NCBI GenBank assembly: GCA_033439765.1
Contig: JAULSN010000008.1
Coordinates: 2,852,001-2,916,000, forward strand
Length of the DNA: 64,000 nucleotides
Direction: 5' to 3'
Source of the DNA: Lasiosphaeria ovina
Taxonomy: Eukaryota; Ascomycota; Sordariomycetes; Sordariales; Lasiosphaeriaceae
The position numbers and the translations under genes were made by a program. This document shows positions 53,139-64,000 of the stretch, piece after piece. Each line of letters begins with the position of its first letter. Within the stretch, counting starts at the first letter, position 1. The notes below the pieces were generated by a model. The model was not told where the DNA came from. It did not search any database and was given only the letters and a program-made list of their open reading frames with translations.

Positions 53139-54246
53139 GCCACCGCCTCGTAACACTGCGTCAAAGTCTCTGGCGCGTTCTCTGACACACAATCTGTCGA
53201 AATGGGGTTTTACACCCTCCTGTGCACAATAAATTTAGCGTCTACGTTTGCTAGAAGGGGAGTTGATTCATGTATTTGTTTTGGGGCTGCATGGTATCGG
53301 CGTTGGTTCAGTGTAAGGCGTGGTTCAGCGCCTGTATGTATTGTACAATAGGTACATCGTCTGCATGCTGCTACGGCTAGCTGATAGAAATGCATAGGTC
53401 ATGTTATTTGTCAGGACTTTGCGTTCATTGTCACCCTGTTAGACTCTGCCGTGGAAATGTTGGAGAAAGAAGTCGATACTGGAGGGTCGCAGTCGGGATT
53501 AGGCGCCCACACTTCTCATCAACAACGGGATACCTGGGCGTTATCGGGGCGTCTTGAGAGTGACACTCTTAGCCGTTGGCATCTGCCTTTCGTATTCCAA
53601 TGGATACCTTGGGCAACTCCAAAGCGCTCTTGGTGAGTCGTGGCGACAAGCTCGGAATCGCGCCAAAGAGCGACTGGCTACGACGGGTTAGCTACACCCG
53701 CGTTGGGGATGTCTCCGCACCGGGTGAGTGCCGTCCTGGGCTGCCGAGTGCTGCTGGCGGCGCTCCCCCGCAGTTTCTCGGCCCCATGGTGCGGCCAAGA
53801 AACCGCAGGGCAGCCGCTAGAGCTGGGGAAAACGTTGCGCGCCACACGTTCCGGAGCAACGGGGCAAACTTGGTCTTCGGGAGACGGTTCGGCTTGCTCG
53901 TGATTGGCGTTTCCAAGGATGTGTCGTCACGACGCCATCCCCGGCCTTGGCACGAGCCCCCTAGTTTCCCCATCATTCCGGTCAAACACAGGGTTGGTGG
54001 CTTGAACGCGAGAGCGGTGGAGAGGGACGAAGCCATCAGAACTGGGGCGTGTCGGCGGGAACAGGGGTGCGGGCCTGCAAGTGGCTAGCCCACCATGCAA
54101 TGCACTCAGTCACTGCTTATACATAAACGGGAGGGGGCCGTTGCTGATGCTATGCCGTGATCCCCTCGTCTCGTTCTCAACGTCTCAGCCGTTCTGATCC
54201 TGGTCTTGCTCTCAGCATCCGCCATCTCTATGTATGCCCAAGCAGG
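53139..54246. other. Intergenic region before the P450 gene
   Basis: About 1.1 kb, 3' flank of the acidic protein gene and promoter of the P450. Open frames here show no family features. Confidence 0.5.
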
Positions 54247-55854
54247 ATGGCTGTCTTTAACCTGCTATATTCGCCCTGGGCGCCAGTCGCAGCACTCGTC
54301 GGCCTTGCGGCCTTCTATCTGTTCCCTTATCTCGTCACATACAAGCATCTGAGGCACATCCCGGCTCCATTTCCTGCCCAGTTCTCCAACCTCTGGCTGT
54401 TGGCAGTTGTGCGCCGGGGCAATCGGTACGAGACGGTCGACCAGGTTCACAAAAGGCTTGGCCCGGTTGTCCGCATCCAGCCCAACCACGTCAGCATCAA
54501 CGACGACGAGGCCATCCAGGCCATCTACGGCCACGGGAATGGCTTCCTAAAAGCGTGAGTGCTCGTTGAAGCGTAGATGGACATTCTACACCAGTCTTTT
54601 CTTCGCTGACTGCATCTTACCGCGCTGCGCAGGTCCTTTTACGATGCCTTCGTCAGCATCAGGAGGGGCCTCTTCAACACACGGGACCGCGCCGAGCACA
54701 GCCGCAAGCGCAAGATCGTCTCGCACACCTTCTCGGCCAAGTCGGTCAGCCAATTTGAGCCCTACATCCACAGCAACCTGGAGCTCTTTGTTAAGCAATG
54801 GGACGCGCTCATTGCCAAGTCTACCAACCCGGACGGCGCTGCCCACGTCGATTGCCTGCAGTGGTTCAACTTCCTCGCCTTTGACGTGATAGGGGACCTG
54901 GCCTTCGGCGCGCCGTTCGGCATGCTTTCGTCGGGCGCCGACCTCGCCGAGATCCGCACCTCGCCCGACAGCCCGCCCACCTACGCGCCGGCCATCGAGA
55001 TCCTCAACCGCCGCGGCGAGGTCTCGGCCACGCTGGGCATCCTCCCGCAGCTCAAGCCCTACGCCAAGTGGCTGCCCGACCCCTTCTTCTCGCAGGGCCT
55101 GCAGGCGGTCGAGAGCCTCGCGGGCATCGCCATCGCGGCCGTCAAGACGCGCCTCGACAACCCGCCGCCCGTCTCGCGCAAGGACCTGCTCGAGCGGCTG
55201 ATGGAGGGCCGCGACGACAAGGGCGAACCACTAGGCCGCGAGGAGCTGACGGCCGAGGCCCTGACGCAGCTCATCGCCGGCAGCGACACGACGTCCAACT
55301 CGTCGTGCGCCCTGCTCTTCCACGTCGCCCGCACGCCCGGCGTGCTGGCCGCGCTGCAGGCCGAGCTCGACGCCGCGGTGCCCGGCTACATCGACGTGCC
55401 GACCTTCGACATGGTGCGCGACCTGCCGTATCTGCAAAACGTCGTCAACGAGACGCTGCGCTTCCACTCGACGTCGGGCATCGGCCTGCCGCGGCTCGTC
55501 CCGCTCGACTCGCCCGGCGCCACCATCCGCGGCCACTTCTTCCCGCCCGGCACCGTGCTCAGCGTGCCGGCGTACTCGGTCCACCGCTCGGCCGACATCT
55601 GGGGCGCCGACGCCGGCGAGTTCCGCCCGGACCGCTGGGACGCGCTGACGCCCCGCCAGAAGAACGCTTTCATCCCCTTCAGCTACGGCCCGCGCTCTTG
55701 TGTCGGCCGCAACGTCGCCGAGATGGAGATGAAGCTCATCGTCGCCTCGTGGGCCCGCAGGTACCACGTCGAACTCCGCCAGGACTACATGCACACCCGC
55801 GAGGGCTTCCTGCGCAAGCCGCTCGGCCTCGAGATTGGCCTGCGCCGCCGCTGA
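54247..55854 (+). CDS. Cytochrome P450, benzoate 4-monooxygenase-like (CYP53 type)
   Basis: Exons 54247-54554 and 54633-55854 give 509 residues. Seen: N-terminal membrane anchor (PVAALVGLAAFYLFPYLVTY), IPAPFPAQFSNLWLL, IYGHGNGFLKA, then FYDAFVSIRRGLFNTRDRAEH and RKRKIVSHTFSAKSVSQFE, all characteristic of the CYP53 benzoate para-hydroxylases. The I-helix is AGSDTTSNSS (about 318-327), the ExxR motif ETLR (376-379) and the heme loop FSYGPRSCVGRN with Cys459. It would act on the ER membrane with a P450 reductase, hydroxylating benzoate and similar aromatics towards the beta-ketoadipate route. No other gene of that route is in the window. The second exon is strongly GC-rich. Confidence 0.92.
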
Positions 55855-56236
55855 GGGGCTGGTGCTGTGGCGGCACGGAAAAGCTGTCAAGCGCGGGCTG
55901 GGGGTCGGCGGCAGACCGTATAGTACATACATTTCACGACCAGGCCCTATAGTATTCGCCATCGTTGCATGGCCTCTCCTTTGTAAATAGTCTGAACCTC
56001 ATCTTTAAGAGTTGCTTACGGTATTCCCCTGAAAGTGTTGTTATAGTGTTCTTTGATGTCTTGGTAAGCAGCATCTGGTATTTACGCTACCTTGCTATAT
56101 TTATGTTACATACTCTGAAAGGTGGCCTTGCGTGTCGAATCTGGCGTAGGCGATGCAAGCGCCGGCCCGGGGCCTATTTCAACCGCGCCGAATCGTGCCG
56201 TCGGCGTTGTTCAAAAAGCCGAACGCGTCGCGACGG
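55855..56236. other. Intergenic region between convergent genes
   Basis: 382 bp, AT-rich after the P450 stop, then GC-rich towards the 3' end of the next gene. Nothing else seen. Confidence 0.5.
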
Positions 56237-57819
56237 CTAAAAAAGGGGGGCAGCAGCGGCACCACGCGCGCCTCGCGCACCAGTCGTGCCAGCCAGGCCG
56301 CCAGGAGGAGTAGGAGGAGGAGCCGCCCAGATTCCGGACGCGAAGATTAAGCCCGTGGGCTGTGCTACTGACGAGGCGGCGGCCGTCGTCATGCCGGGCG
56401 GGGGAGCCAAAGCGCGCGACATGCGGCCATCGACTGAGCGAGAGGCGGGGACGGCGAAAAGACCCGGGGCAGACAGAGATGGAGCGGCGGGGGTCGGCGC
56501 AGCAAAAGAAGGGGGGGGCCGGGCGGGCAGCGCATGACGACGAGCGGGAGGCGGCGGGAAAACAGACGCGGGCGCAGCCGGAATAAGCGCACGGCCACCA
56601 TTGTCGTCACCGTCGCCGTCGTCGTAGTCCCCGTTGCCGAGGAAACTGCGCGAGGCAGCAACCACCAGACTCCAGCCCACGCCGTGGGGGACGAGGCAGC
56701 CGGGGCCCGTGCCGTAGACGGGGCCGACGCCCTCGAGCAGCAGCGACCTGTCGGCGGTGGCGGCGACGGACAGCGGGTCGACGCCGAAGCGCACGCGCAC
56801 CTCGGGCCACGTTTGCGTGATGGCCGCGATGGCGTACTTGGCTTGGGCACGGAACGAGCCGAACTGGAACACGATCGTGCGGTTGGCGGGCGAGTCTTCG
56901 GCAACGATCACGTCCTGCCTGTGATATTGAACAAATGGTTATTGTCTGTCTGTGAGTGTCATGTTGTGTGTGTGTCTCGGAACAAAACTTACAGCGTAAA
57001 GGTGCAACCAGCGCCCACGACGGCCTCGATGGCGGCGCGGTCGACGACGGCCGGAGGGCCCGAGACGACGAGGACGCGCGAGATCCAGGGGTCGCCGGCA
57101 AATGGGGCGGCCAGGTGGCGGTTCCAGGCCGCGCGGACTCGGGCGCCGCCGATGAAGAGGCGGCCGGCAGAGAGGAAGCTGAAGAGGCGCTCGGCGCCCT
57201 CCCGGGAGAACATGGTGATCTTGCCGTTACCACTGGGGTGGCCGGCGGCGGGGCTCAGCGGGTTGAGGTGCGTGGCCAGCACCTTGCCGAACGGCGCGTG
57301 CGCGCCCAACGCGCCCAGCAGGACCGCCACGGTGCACCCCGGCACCAGGTTGGACAAGTACAGGCAGCACGACTGACCGGCCGCCACACCCACGGACCGG
57401 TTCCGCGGGTTGGCCGGGTCCCCGCCATAGTTGGCCGAGACCCCCGCCGCCACCCGATCTGCCCGCTCGGCGGGCGTTGCCTCTCTGGGCCAGAACGGCG
57501 CATGGTGAGCCTGTCGAGTCCAAAAAGTCAGCACCAACTACCAAGATGTTCCTCCTTCTCCTTCTTTTTCTTTTCTTTCCACTCAGCGTCTTGTTTCGTT
57601 TGTCCCATTCTTCCACCACGACGCCACGAACTCCCGAAGAAGCCGTTGCTCGAGTCGAAGTGGAATATGATCACGTAGCCCTTGAGGCAAGGGCTACGTT
57701 TTCGTTCATTCTTATTGCTGCAAACACATCTTTTGTTCACTGTGCGGACAGGGGCTTACACTTCCACGGCCTCCTCCAAGCCCACGAGCGACGGCACGAG
57801 CCTCCTGGTCGGTATTCAT
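56237..57819 (-). CDS. Putative RNA-recognition-motif-like protein
   Basis: Exons 57819-57760, 57510-56993 and 56918-56237 (all GT-AG, phases agree) give 419 residues. The short first exon encodes MNTDQEARAVARGLGGGRGS and ends at a GTAAGC donor. Seen: ATPAERADRVAAGVSANYGG, then an RRM-like unit with CCLYLSNLVPGCTVAVLLGA (RNP2-like), GKVLATHLNP and GNGKITMFSREGAERLFSF (RNP1-like position). A second related unit follows, with VLVVSGPPAVVDRAAIE, TIVFQFGSFRAQAKYAIA and VRVRFGVDPLS. The C-terminal 150 residues are Ala/Pro/Gly-rich and low-complexity. The RRM assignment rests on pattern, not on a full consensus; RNA binding is inferred. No signal peptide. Confidence 0.6.
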
Positions 57820-60639
57820 CTAATCATGAGAAAGAAATAGTCAGCACAGTGTCGCCAAGAAATCCAAAATTTGACGTGAGGTTGACATGATAGTTTGTGA
57901 TTTGGGAAACGCCAAAAATGTGCCAGTGAAGAGTATGGGCTGCGCTTGAGATATGAAAAGAGAACAAGGCGGAGCGCGGAGGGCGGAGAGCTGAGCCAAA
58001 GCTAGAGGACAAGGCAAAAGAAGAATGAACCGAGCTGTTTTGGACAAGTCATGACAGAAAATGGGAAAGGGAGAATGCGTGAGAATGCCGGCAGGATGCT
58101 TGCCCGAATGCCTGTATGCAGAGAAAGACACGAAGGAAAAAGAGAGGGAAAGGATTTCGTGATCAAGGTAGGTGAGGGGATTGCCCACGTCAAGCAGGAG
58201 AACGGATCCAGGAATCAACCAAACTTATACAACTTACTGTGATGCGACCTTTTTTTTCTGCCTTCGAAAGGCGAGCGAGCGAGCGAGCGCGAGAAACACC
58301 GAAGGGGGGGGGAAGCCGACGGACGAAAAAAACGAAGCGGGCGGGAGAAACAAACCGAATGAAGATTCCGATTTCTATATTAGAAAAGAAGTATGAGCCT
58401 GCTGTTCATGATGCTCTGTCCCGAGAAGCGTGGTGGGCATTAGGGTCATAATACGTACCTGGTCTCTGAAAACTGGCTTCGCCGCGCAAAGATTAGGAAA
58501 GGAAAATTCAGAGGCCAGGAGGGAGAACGAGATTTTATACGCACACAGGGCAGCTTCAAAAATTTCCCCGTGTCCTGTTCAGACGAAATCCGAACGACCG
58601 GGTGGGTCCCCTGCTCGTCGTTCACGCCCATCCAAAGCACAATGGGACCTGTAAATCGTGTCGCTCTCTGCCATCTATCAGATGGCTCTCAGATGCTCTA
58701 GGGATGTGCTCGTTCGGAGGCACGGTAGACAGGGGTACAACCGGCGGCCGTTGAAGCAAGCTATTACTTATTCAAATCGGCAGAGGAAACCATACTTGCA
58801 TAGAAGATTGGAGTTCTATTCAACTACATTTTCTATCATAACGCGTATACACGCGAAGCTGGAAAGAAGGACAACCTATTAGGGCTTTCTATCATAAAAG
58901 AGTACATGTAAATATCTTAAGGACTCGTAATGAGTGGCCCTCCTATCCGTCGTGGTCGGTATTAGATTAGCAAGCTGGCACCTTCTGCTGAAGTCACCAG
59001 GTACCTCCATTATTCTACTGATCGGCGAGGTGTTCCTATTGTCCTCCTAATGTCCTGCTATTCTTTTTTCCTAGTGTCTCTCCTCCCTGTCGGTTCGAGA
59101 GACCACTGGCTCGAGAAAAGCGAAGACGAAAGACGCAAAGGAGCCACTACTTTAGCCGCCACGTAGGCAAAGGACTCGTGGACGGTCTCGGAGAAAGCCG
59201 CGGCAATCGACGCAGCCGCCCACCACGACCCTCGTATAGCACAGATTTCGAACTATGCCTCGTACTCGAATAGCTAGTACTGGCGGTATGTGCCGGAAAG
59301 CAGGTACGCCGTTAATCGAGGATTTGACGTCATGCTGTCACTGCATTGGCGCGAGTCTTCTGAGGCTCTGCTGAGCGACGACTGATGCGAAAGTGAGGAC
59401 GTCGAGCCCCTTTTGGTTATCACGTGACGTGCCCCTGTCCCATGTAAGGGGGGCGTTGATGTTGGGACAGTGGTGATTTCGTGATGGTTAGCCTCATGTT
59501 ATACCTACGTGACAATCGAAAGAGGTCGAGAAGGTTAGCGGAGATGCTTAGAAGGAGAGTGGAAGGTATGGGTGGGGACGAAATGTAACGGAAAGATTAT
59601 GTGCAGATTAAATCGAAGCTGCGGCCTTGTGTAATGTAACTCTCTTGTACGAATAGATCCGCACAACACTGAAAAAAGAAAAGAAGAAAAGAAAAAGATG
59701 ACGAGAGGGAGGGGAGATATGACTGTAACTGGAGGAATGGAAGCCGAGCTTCCCAGCTCCAGAATTAGGAAATTTGACTACGGCCGGGAGGGGGAGATAT
59801 CATTTGGGGAAAAGCAAGGTGAGTGGTACGCAAAGACGTGCGAATATACTGCGAATTTCGGGTCGGAGTACGTAATTACACTGTTGAAATGTTTGCATAC
59901 GCGGGGCAGTGCCCAAGTTGAAAACTCGTAGTTATCGCCCTGTCCTATAGGGCTCTATATGGCCTGGGCTAGAGCTAGTTACAGCACTTGCCTTTGGTCT
60001 CCTACTCACACCAGACTCCATCCACATGCATCAAACGCCTGCATTGGGTCCTCAACCGAAGGCACTCTTTACATGTCATAGCCATTATATATCTTCCGCT
60101 GACCCCCTTTCAGGCTCCCCTTGGCCACGAGGCCATAACGCGGTCCCGAAGCCGAACTTGCCCGTTGGAAGCGGCATCGATTGCCCAGCAACACAGACTG
60201 TAACGGAAGCACCAGATGCCAGACCTTCAAGCCCTTTCTCTTTTTGAATCAAACACCGCTAACCTTGTTCAAGCTAGAACACGACTCGAAGATCGAAGTC
60301 CACAATTTGGAAATAGCGAGCCTCAAAAGAGCACTGCCATCAACATACAGAACATAAAACCGAGCCCCAAACCTGTCGCCAAGCCCGCCCTGGTTCCTAC
60401 GCCCCCGAATTGCTACACACGCAGAACGAGAACCGGTCTCCTAATCCTTTTCGGCAATCACTCAGGGTCGGCCACACAAGCAGGAAGAAGGGGATTGATC
60501 TCACTCCTATGGGGTACTATTGCTCAAAGAGGCAGAGAAGCACGCTTCGTCCTCCAACTCTACTTCTCCATCGCTCAGAGACAGCGCGATAAAAGAGAAC
60601 CAACCCACCACACCATACCCAAAAGAAAGAAAACCCCAA
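57820..60639. other. Long intergenic region
   Basis: About 2.8 kb with no intact gene. Contains a GCGA tract near 58268-58290 and a possible gene relic at 59074-59385 (listed separately). Composition varies from purine-rich (59,690-59,700) to AT-rich. Confidence 0.5.
59074..59385 (+). pseudogene. Possible gene relic interrupted by two TAG codons
   Basis: A 104-codon plus-strand frame reads as plausible protein (KAAAIDAAAHHDPRIAQISN, YWRYVPESRYAVN, VMLSLHWRESSEALLSDD) but is broken by TAG at 59164-59166 and 59275-59277. Both could derive from CAG. No start codon or known family. It may be chance. Confidence 0.2.
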
Positions 60640-61452
60640 TCAAGCAGCCTCGAGCACCGCCGCGGCGACACTCTTACCGCGCTGGAACCAGTCAACCGAC
60701 TCCCTGTACAGCGTCGGCTTGTGGACGCAGTGCTGGCCGCTTCTGCTGCCGTGGACGATGTCGAAGAGCAGCTCGTGCCACCAGCCGCTCTGGTCGCGCG
60801 CGTAGGCGAGCATTGCAAGCGGTACGGCGGGCCGACCGAGCTGCACGTACGCCGGACCCGACGCGAAGGCGCCCGAGTGCGACACGTGGCGCGCCGCCGC
60901 CTTCTCGCGCGCCCACTTCATGTTCAGCTTGTCGAACTCGCTGATGAAGCCACCGCCGAACAGTTTGACGATCGCCTCGGCGTGGAAGCTTCAGGGCATA
61001 GTACTGCTCGATGTTCTTGGGGTCGACCTTTCTGGTGGTATCGGTTTGGAGTTTGTTGTCTGATTGTGTTAATGAGAATTCACATCCTTTCAAACTACCC
61101 GGCAGAATTGGAAGAGGGAGAGGGGGAGGGGGTGGCTCACAAAGCTGGCACCCGAACTGGTTCCGTCTGTCTTTGAGCTTGTTGACGACCTGCGGCAAGA
61201 TATTGGGTCCCATCCTGACCAGGGCATCCCACTCCGGGCCGACGGCCAAGGCTTTCGAGCTGGACAGCGGGTTAGATTGGCCCAGCTAGCCGTCCAGGCG
61301 CGCTAACTCTTCTCGAAGTCGTCGACCGTCATGGGGAACTCTGCAGCTTGCTCCTCAACGATCGTCGTGATCTGTTTGCACGCCACGCCGAAGTCTGGGT
61401 CGGAGTGCGGGCCGGTCGACGGGACGCTCGCCGTAGGAGACGCGTTCTCCAT
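60640..61452 (-). pseudogene. Broken gene of an uncharacterised fungal protein family
   Basis: Reads from the ATG at 61450-61452 as DPDFGVACKQITTIVEEQAA and PMTVDDFEK, then needs a one-base shift near 61305 to continue as ELARLDG. It meets a TAG (CAG-like position, near 61289-61291), then gives LGQSNPLSSSKALAVGPEWD and NILPQVVNKLKDRRNQFG. A normal intron (GTGAGC to CAATCAG, about 61142-61062) joins correctly into YNKLQTDTTRKVDPKNIEQY. A second one-base shift near 60992 leads to FHAEAIVKLFGGGFISEFDK and on to the stop at 60640-60642. I recall similar unnamed proteins in ascomycetes but no function. Two shifts and one stop argue for a pseudogene; sequencing error is the alternative for the shifts. 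Confidence 0.6.
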
Positions 61453-61968
61453 TGCGATAATCCTTGGATCGAAGATACGGACGGCGCAAGCAATTGCAAG
61501 TGGTCAATGTGGATTACAGAACAGGAACAAAAGGAGGAAGAAAGGGGCAGGGCCGGAGATGAGGGAATATATAAGGGTGGGATTGGTCGGCAGCGGAAAG
61601 TACTCGTGTGCCGGGTAGGCGACGGGCTTGGTGAGGACCTGGAGCGGCAGTTGACGCAGACTGCTGGCACTAGTCCGATGGGATCGAAGTCCCGAGTCGC
61701 TGCGTCTTGTTCTCGTCCGAATATCTGAAGCCAAGGAGAAAAGGCGGCGCGAGACCTCGTCCCGACGAATACAACACAGACGAAACTCGAGAGTCTTGGA
61801 TCTTCAGGACCAAGCCATATGATGGAGGATGGAAAGTTTGGTCACAACCGAGATGAGCTCCTTCAACATATCTTATCACAGGAGCAACGAGAGGTACTTG
61901 TTATTGTAGACAGTTAGACCTAGCTTCCCCACCACTACATGCCCATCCTAAAAGCCACGAGACAAGAG
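61453..61968. other. Intergenic region
   Basis: About 0.5 kb between a pseudogene and a small minus-strand gene. No feature seen. Confidence 0.45.
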
Positions 61969-62483
61969 TCAGACCGTGTCCAGAGGGCTGCCACACATGT
62001 ACATGGGGCAGCCGTAGTCCATGCTGGACGTTGCCTTTTCTCCACAATCGTAGCACTCGTGGAGCTGCGGGACGTTGTTGAAGACGTAGCCGTGCTGACC
62101 AAAGATGGTGGCCTTGATGAACTCCTTGCTGTGGACCTTGAGGCCCGACTTGGCCATGTCGAGGATGCTGAAGGCGCGGCCGCAGTTGGCGCAGCTCTCG
62201 CCACCCTTCGCGAAGCGGCACACAAAGTTGGGCACTGTCTCGGCCTCGACGCCGAGGAGCTCGGCCAGCGCCCTGTTATCGCTGGCTGGAGTCTCGGGGA
62301 GGACGGCGTGGTCTGCGTCCTCGTCGAGAAGGTGTTGCCGCAGGCCGGCCAGCTTCTCCTTGGTCACCAGCTTATGCGGACTGATGCCAGGGACTGCGGG
62401 CTTTCTGCATTTCACATCAATATTATATATAAGGTACGATGACTCTGTGACGGGAAGGCGTACTGGGCGAGAACCGAAGCCAT
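61969..62483 (-). CDS. Small Cys-rich (probably zinc-binding) protein of unknown function
   Basis: A 20-nt first exon (62483-62464, MASVLAQ) joins a second exon at 62404-61969, giving 151 residues. This splice (donor GTACGC, acceptor TGCAG) is the only one that reaches the long frame in phase from an ATG. Seen: KLVTKEKLAGLRQHLL, ALAELLGVEAETVPNFVCRF, then paired cysteines CANCGR, CYDCGE and CPMYMC, enough to hold one or two zinc ions. Between them is the well-defined segment FSILDMAKSGLKVHSKEFIK. No signal peptide or membrane segment. I recognise it only as a fungal type of small protein without known role. Confidence 0.7.
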
Positions 62484-63804
62484 GGCGGGCTTATAAGTGT
62501 AACTGTGTGTGTGTGTTTATGAGGGAAGGAAGAGGTTGGACTGAGAAAGGAGGCGATTTGTTTGATGATTCCGTTTCAAGACATGGAGAGACACGGGCAA
62601 AAGCCCTTCTTTTATACCCTGTTTCGGCTACCATAATCGATATCATGGAATTCGCGAGACAGAGACTGCTATACCCAATCTGGCGTTGTGCTGAAGCTAT
62701 CTGCTCTGTGCATATTGCGCCAAGCAGTTTTTGGGGCGCATCATCAGGCGATCCCACGCAAGCCTTTCCCAACACGTCGCTGTCCATGCCTTTAGCCAAT
62801 CTTGCTGCAGAGTCTACGGTTATCTCGGCCCTTTGGACAGGCTATCAGCTGGCCACATGCCTGCGATGCTATCCAGTTTCGGGGCTTCAGCTTTTGTTGT
62901 TGGTCTTTTGAACCAGGGTTCAGATAACCACGACCAGGATAACTACGATAAGCACCGCCACTGACGTATATGACCTTCAGCCACAGATAAGGTCCAGAGC
63001 AAGACGTACAAGGGTAAGAGTAATAAATCAATTTAGAACTGATATCTCTTGAGCTATTGAAGGCTGTGTCGAGCTGTTGGTCGGGGCGTCAAGCAAATCC
63101 CCAAACTCGTTAGAGCCATGCAACATCCGCCAACGACCTGCAGGCGACTCGCCATCACACCATCCCAGCTCCATACATACCTCTGGAGCCATACTCCATT
63201 CAGCTCAACTTTCAGTAAACAGCAGGTTAGGGCTCCTGGCCGTTCGGATGTCTTACCTCTTCAGGCCCTGGAAGATATTTCCTTGCTCCGTTGCTCCCTG
63301 TGCGATGCACCAAGGTCGGCTAATCACACCCCGCGCTGAGCTGGTAGTCTAGGTATTGTACAGTACCTAGTACCTCGACCGGCGAGCCTCAGTATGTACC
63401 AGCCTTCAACAGGAAGCCTATTTATTCAGGGCGTAAAATGTATGTGTACTTACTTACCTACACATGTTAGCCAACATGTGACTTCACTACCTAGTCAACG
63501 TTGAGGCAGAATCGGAGAAAAAGAACGCCCGGCCTTGATCAGTTCCAAGTTACGAGTGCTACAGAGCCCCCAGCCGGACGCTGGTGCGGGGTCGAACAAC
63601 GGTTCTAATGTTTCACTACCTGATACCTACCTACCTAGATACCTACCTTAGGTATCGAAGCTGTTCCGAGTTTATTATGCCAGCTTCCATCTTGACACCA
63701 CGTGCAGGTTTCATTGTTGGCTAGCGATAATTCGGCAACAAAAACTGCGCGATTGAAATTTTGGACCGCCTTTGACCACCTCTTCACCTTTCAGGGTTCA
63801 GACC
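62484..63804. other. Intergenic region before the HET-like gene
   Basis: About 1.3 kb. Contains a GTGT tract near 62503-62515 (just inside the promoter of the small Cys-rich gene) and TACC-type short repeats near 63625-63655. No intact gene seen. Confidence 0.45.
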
Positions 63805-64000
63805 ATGGATCTCTGTGACGCATGTAATGGACTCCTTCGCTTCGTTTATACGCAGCTGCACTCTAGGGTTCGCCTGGATCCAACAAGCTCCTATGACTTT
63901 GGAAACGCCGATAGCTTCCTCGGGAGGTCAGGGTCTTGCCGCCTCTGCTACCTGATCTATCGTCACATCCAGCATGCATTTGACGGCAACCCTCAGTTTT
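63805..64000 (+). CDS. HET-domain-like protein, N-terminal fragment (runs off the window)
   Basis: The ATG at 63805 opens a frame to the window edge, 65 codons. Seen: MDLCDACNGLLRFVY at the start and SGSCRLCYLIYRHI about 40 residues later. This is the paired CxxC arrangement that precedes the HET (heterokaryon incompatibility) domain in many fungal proteins. The HET domain itself would lie beyond the window, so the family is only probable. Confidence 0.5.
   Translation, partial: MDLCDACNGLLRFVYTQLHSRVRLDPTSSYDFGNADSFLGRSGSCRLCYLIYRHIQHAFDGNPQF

Noticed and set aside
55068..55952. Long alternative frames over the P450 exon
   Set aside because: Shadow frames caused by very GC-rich codons; the P450 frame has all catalytic motifs.

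Overview
The window looks like nuclear DNA of a filamentous ascomycete (Pezizomycotina, most likely a Sordariomycete). Genes carry short GT-AG introns of about 45-250 nt. Coding DNA is GC-rich with C/G-ending codons. The gene set is typically fungal: an ammonium permease with three introns, a conidiation-6 protein, a CYP53-type P450, GH64, F-box, rhodopsin-domain, STAND/ankyrin and HET-like proteins. Genes are sparse, with about 18 intact models in 64 kb and long non-coding stretches between them. I found no tRNA, rRNA, CRISPR or bacterial-type operon.

Layout. 0.2-1.1 kb: a TENA/THI-4-like gene that appears broken. 5.4-7.0 kb: MEP ammonium transporter behind a long promoter with GATA sites. 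9.4-10.7 kb: a conidiation-6 gene and a dienelactone hydrolase. 12.7-13.2 kb: a small secreted protein with a reading-frame problem at its splice junction. 15.5-17.4 kb: a type-B carboxylesterase pseudogene. 17.9-19.3 kb: a gene resembling the C-terminal half of a fungal STAND (NLR-like) receptor without its NTPase. 19.9-25.3 kb: a small membrane protein, a D-2-hydroxyacid dehydrogenase and a Mid2-like cell-surface sensor.

27-31.5 kb is the accessory, repeat-rich part: an ankyrin-repeat relic, a decayed pogo/Fot1-type transposase, an array of six units of about 68 bp in front of a 135-aa ORF, and a degenerate minisatellite. 32.9-41.6 kb returns to ordinary genes: GAR transformylase, an F-box protein, a GH64-like glucanase and a rhodopsin-domain membrane protein. 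42.8-49.3 kb is all on the minus strand: a membrane protein with a proline/methionine tail, S-adenosylmethionine decarboxylase and the Fe-S scaffold CFD1. 50.6-57.8 kb: a large acidic disordered protein, a benzoate 4-monooxygenase-like P450 and an RRM-like protein. 60.6-62.5 kb: another pseudogene and a small Cys-rich protein. A HET-like gene starts at 63.8 kb and runs off the end.

The genes do not form a single pathway. Three themes stand out. First, several genes are decayed by single-base indels, and most of their stop codons can be explained by C-to-T changes, as expected from mild repeat-induced point mutation or drift. Second, pieces of allorecognition-type genes (STAND C-terminus, ankyrin relic, HET-like start) are scattered through the window. 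Third, the 942 nt upstream of the S-adenosylmethionine decarboxylase start contain no ATG on the coding strand against twelve on the other strand, which suggests a long leader selected against upstream AUGs. Frameshift-based pseudogene calls could partly reflect sequencing error.
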